DNA of 64,000 nucleotides, from assembly GCA_930367205.1 (NCBI GenBank), contig OV884009.1, forward strand, positions 104,491,189 to 104,555,188, read 5' to 3'. Below the pieces are notes generated by a model that searched no databases, was not told where the DNA came from, and worked only from the letters and a program-made list of their open reading frames with translations. The position numbers and the translations under genes are program-made. Shown here piece by piece: positions 59,767 through 64,000 of the stretch (its first letter is position 1; each line of letters starts with the position of its first letter). The stretch comes from Acanthosoma haemorrhoidale. Its lineage: Eukaryota; Arthropoda; Insecta; Hemiptera; Acanthosomatidae.

Positions 59767-62700
59767 TTTACTTATCGCTCAAATTTTTCAAGTGGCTATA
59801 CCATGAGCTAAAAAGAGCATTTCTTAAGATTAATATTGAAATTCTAGGAAAACCATACATACATCTTCCGATAGAGTCTGCTTTAAAAAACGTGAAATTT
59901 TAAAATAATTTATACGGTTATAGCAAGTGTGAAAAAAATCGTTTCATGTGAAGAATACTGAAATTCTAAGAAACCGCAGAAATATTCAATAGACTCGACC
60001 CTACAAATCGTTTATCGCTCAAATTTTTCGAGTGGCTATACCATGAGCTAAAAAGAGCATTTCTTAAGATTAATATTGAAATTCTAGGAAAACCATAAAT
60101 ATATCCTCCGATAGAGTCTGCTTTAAAAATCGTGAAATTTTAAAATAATTTATACGGTTATAGCAAGTGTGAAAAAAATCGTTTCCTGTGAAGAATACTG
60201 AAATTCTAAGAAACCGCAGAAATATTCAATTGAGCCGACCTTACAAATCGTTTATCGCTCAAATTTTTCAAGTAGCTATATATACCATGAGCTAAAAAGA
60301 GCATTTCTTAAGATTAATATTGAAATTCTAGGAAAACCAGACATATATTCTACGATAGAGTCTGCTTTAAAAAACGTGAAATTTTAAAATAATTTATACG
60401 GTTATAGCAAGTGTGAAAAAAATCGTTTCCTGTGAAGAATACTGAAATTCTAAGAAACCGGAGAAATATTCAATAGACTCGACCTTACAAATCGTTTATC
60501 GCTCGAATTTTTCAAGTGGCTATAACATGAGCTAAAAAGAGCATTTCTTAAGATTAATATTGAAATTCTAGGAAAACCAGACATATATTCTACGATAGAG
60601 TCTGCTTTAAAAAACGTGAAATTTTAAAATAATTTATACGGTTATAGCAAGTGTGAAAAAAATCGTTTCCTGTGAAGAATACTGAAATTCTAAGAAACCG
60701 GAGAAATATTCAATAGACTTGACCTTACAAATCGTTTATCGCTCGAATTTTTCAAGTGGCTATAACATGAGCTAAAAAGAGCATTTCTTAAGATTAATAT
60801 TAAAATTCTAGGAAAACCATAAATATATCCTCCAATAGGGTCTGGTTTAAGTAATGTTAAATTTCAAAATATTTAGACGGTTATAGGAAGTGCGAAAAAT
60901 AGCTTTTCATGTGATGAATATTGAAATTCTAAGAAAACTATACATTTATCCTCCGATAGAGTCTGCATTAAAAATCTTGAAATTTTAAAATAATTTATAC
61001 AGTTATAGCAAGTGTGAAGAAAATCTTTTTATGTGAAGAATACTGTAATTCTAAGAAACCGCAAAAATATTCAATAGACTCGACCTTACAAATTGTTTAT
61101 CGCTCAAATTTTTCAAGTGGCTATACCATGAGCTAAAAAGAGCATTTCTTAAGATTAATATTGAAATTTTAGGAAAACCAGACATATATTCTACGATAGA
61201 GTCTGCTTTAAAAAACGTGAAATTTTAAAATAATTTATACGGTTATAGCAAGTGCGAAAAATAGCTTTTCATGTGATGAATATTGAAATTCTAAGAAAAC
61301 CATACATTTATCCTCCGATAGAGTCTGCATTAAAAAACTTGAAATTTTAAAATAATTTATACAGTTATAGCAAGTGTGAAGAAAATCTTTTTATATGAAG
61401 AATACTGTAATTCTAAGGAACCGCAAAAATATTTAATAGACTCGACCTTACAAATCGTTTATCGCTCAAATTTTTCAAGTGGCTATATATACCATGAGCT
61501 AAAAAGAGCATTTCTTAAGATTAATATTGAAATTCTAGGAAAACCAGACATATATTCTACGATAGAGTCTGCTTTAAAAAACGTGAAATTTTAAAATAAT
61601 TTATACGGTTATAGCAAGTGTGAAAAAAATCGTTTCCTGTGAAGAATACTGAAATTCTAAGAAACCGGAGAAATATTCAATAGACTCGACCTTACAAATC
61701 GTTTATCGCTCGAATTTTTCAAGTGGCTATAACATGAGCTAAAAAGAGCATTTCTTAAGATTAATATTAAAATTCTAGGAAAACCATAAATATATCCTCC
61801 AATAGGGTCTGGTTTAAGAAATGTTAAATTTCAAAATATTTAGACGGTTATAGGAAGTGCGAAAAATAGCTTTTCATGTGATGAATATTGAAATTCTAAG
61901 AAAACCATACATTTATCCTCCGATAGAGTCTGCATTAAAAATCTTGAAATTTTAAAATAATTTATACAGTTATAGCAAGTGTGAAGAAAATCTTTTTATG
62001 TGAAGAATACTGTAATTCTAAGAAACCGCAAAAATATTCAATAGACTTGACCTTACAAATCGTTTATCGCTCGAATTTTTCAAGTGGCTATAACATGAGC
62101 TAAAAAGAGCATTTCTTAAGATTAATATTAAAATTCTAGGAAAACCATAAATATATCCTCCAATAGGGTCTGGTTTAAGAAATGTTAAATTTCAAAATAT
62201 TTAGACGGTTATAGGAAGTGCGAAAAATAGCTTTTCATGTGATGAATATTGAAATTCTAAGAAAACTATACATTTATCCTCCGATAGAGTCTGCATTAAA
62301 AATCTTGAAATTTTAAAATAATTTATACAGTTATAGCAAGTGTGAAGAAAATCTTTTTATGTGAAGAATACTGTAATTCTAAGAAACCGCAAAAATATTC
62401 AATAGACTCGACCTTACAAATCGTTTATCGCTCAAATTTTTCAAGTGGCTATACCATGAGCTAAAAAGAGCATTTCTTAAGATTAATATTGAAATTCTAG
62501 GAAAACCAGACATATATTCTACGATAGAGTCTGCTTTAAAAAACGTGAAATTTTAAAATAATTTATACGGTTATAGCAAGTGTGAAAAAAATCGTTTCCT
62601 GTGAAGAATACTGAAATTCTAAGAAACCGGAGAAATATTCAATAGAATCGACCTTACAAATCGTTTATCGCTCGAATTTTTCAAGTGGCTATAACATGAG

Positions 62701-64000
62701 CTAAAAAGAGCATTTCTTAAGATTAATATTGAAATTCTAGGAAAACCAGACATATATTCTACGATAGAGTCTGCTTTAAAAAACGTGAAATTTTAAAATA
62801 ATTTATACGGTTATAGCAAGTGTGAAAAAAATCGTTTCCTGTGAAGAATACTGAAATTCTAAGAAACCGGAGAAATATTCAATAGACTCGACCTTACAAA
62901 TCGTTTATCGCTCGAATTTTTCAAGTGGCTATAACATGAGCTAAAAAGAGCATTTCTTAAGATTAATATTAAAATTCTAGGAAAACCATAAATATATCCT
63001 CCAATAGGGTCTGGTTTAAGAAATGTTAAATTTCAAAATATTTAGACGGTTATAGGAAGTGCGAAAAATAGCTTTTCATGTGATGAATATTGAAATTCTA
63101 AGAAAACCATACATTTATCCTCCGATAGAGTCTGCATTAAAAATCTTGAAATTTTAAAATAATTTATACAGTTATAGCAAGTGTGAAGAAAATCTTTTTA
63201 TGTGAAGAATACTGTAATTCTAAGAAACCGCAAAAATATTCAATAGACTTGACCTTAGAAATCGTTTATCGCTCGAATTTTTCAAGTGGCTATAACATGA
63301 GCTAAAAAGAGCATTTCTTAAGATTAATATTAAAATTCTAGGAAAACCATAAATATATCCTCCAATAGGGTCTGGTTTAAGAAATGTTAAATTTCAAAAT
63401 ATTTAGACGGTTATAGGAAGTGCGAAAAATAGCTTTTCATGTGATGAATATTGAAATTCTAAGAAAACTATACATTTATCCTCCGATAGAGTCTGCATTA
63501 AAAATCTTGAAATTTTAAAATAATTTATACAGTTATAGCAAGTGTGAAGAAAATCTTTTTATGTGAAGAATACTGTAATTCTAAGAAACCGCAAAAATAT
63601 TCAATAGACTCGACCTTACAAATTGTTTATCGCTCAAATTTTTCAAGTGGCTATACCATGAGCTAAAAAGAGCATTTCTTAAGATTAATATTGAAATTTT
63701 AGGAAAACCAGACATATATTCTACGATAGAGTCTGCTTTAAAAAACGTGAAATTTTAAAATAATTTATACGGTTATAGCAAGTGCGAAAAATAGCTTTTC
63801 ATGTGATGAATATTGAAATTCTAAGAAAACCATACATTTATCCTCCGATAGAGTCTGCATTAAAAAACTTGAAATTTTAAAATAATTTATACAGTTATAG
63901 CAAGTGTGAAGAAAATCTTTTTATATGAAGAATACTGTAATTCTAAGGAACCGCAAAAATATTTAATAGACTCGACCTTACAAATCGTTTATCGCTCAAA
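59767..64000 (+). repeat. Satellite array, ~120-bp subunits in dimers and trimers
   Basis: The anchor tatcgctc starts at 59773, 60013, 60253, 60497, 60737, 61098, 61460, 61704, 62065, 62426, 62666, 62906, 63267, 63628 and 63990. Spacings are 240, 240, 244, 240, 361, 362, 244, 361, 361, 240, 240, 361, 361 and 362: dimers and trimers of a ~120-bp subunit. The subunits share gaa(t)a(c/t)tgaaattcta(a/g)g with diverged flanks. The block starting at 60737 restarts at 63267, a 2,530-bp higher-order period. The array runs off the right edge. Short ORFs within it are repeat products. Confidence 0.95.

Noticed and set aside
61376..61594. 72-codon ORF in the satellite
   Set aside because: Joins two satellite subunits and lacks a normal start; equivalent units carry stops.
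1..64000. CRISPR arrays, bacterial operons or prophage
   Set aside because: Introns, LTR and LINE elements and satellite DNA show a eukaryotic nuclear sequence; the tandem repeats have no spacer structure.

Overview
The window reads as AT-rich nuclear DNA of an animal, most likely an arthropod. It has spliced genes with long introns, many transposon relics (a Ty3/gypsy element, non-LTR retrotransposons, Tc1/mariner pieces), BIR-domain genes and a large satellite array. All identifications come from reading translations and motifs by eye; no database search was run.

Layout. Positions 1076-18259 (minus strand) hold five coding exons of UBE2C, the APC/C ubiquitin-conjugating enzyme; its last exon lies off the left edge. 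Its introns carry LINE fragments, a Tc1 tail, two minisatellites and tRNA-like SINE heads. Positions 18894-23652 are a complete, very young Ty3/gypsy retrotransposon on the minus strand: two identical 200-bp LTRs, a perfect 5-bp target duplication (CCTGA), and gag and pol in one frame interrupted by a single TGA. Positions 26853-55050 (plus strand) hold a ten-coding-exon gene for a TLDc-domain protein, best matched by MEAK7 (TLDC1/EAK-7), divergent from UBE2C. Its introns hold a mariner-type element with terminal inverted repeats, several copies of one LINE family, a jockey-type LINE end, a pogo/Tigger-like relic and a small hairpin element.

Positions 56598-64000 are the most unusual part. 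A tandem satellite built from ~120-bp subunits fills 59767-64000, arranged as 240-bp dimers and 361-bp trimers within a ~2.53-kb higher-order repeat. A lone piece of the same satellite lies at 56598-56704. Between the two pieces, which fit together as one interrupted monomer, is a ~3.06-kb island. It holds a broken BIR-domain fragment, a spliced two-exon gene of unknown function, and on the opposite strand a gene joining a nuclease-like domain (IDFQG...VKEL type) to a C-terminal BIR domain, followed by a small frameshifted ORF. The island looks like a virus- or mobile-element-derived insertion and is the best candidate for an undescribed system.

UBE2C and MEAK7 are ordinary host genes (cell-cycle proteolysis; lysosomal mTOR/V-ATPase biology) that share only an upstream region. 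Nothing suggests that the other elements work with them.
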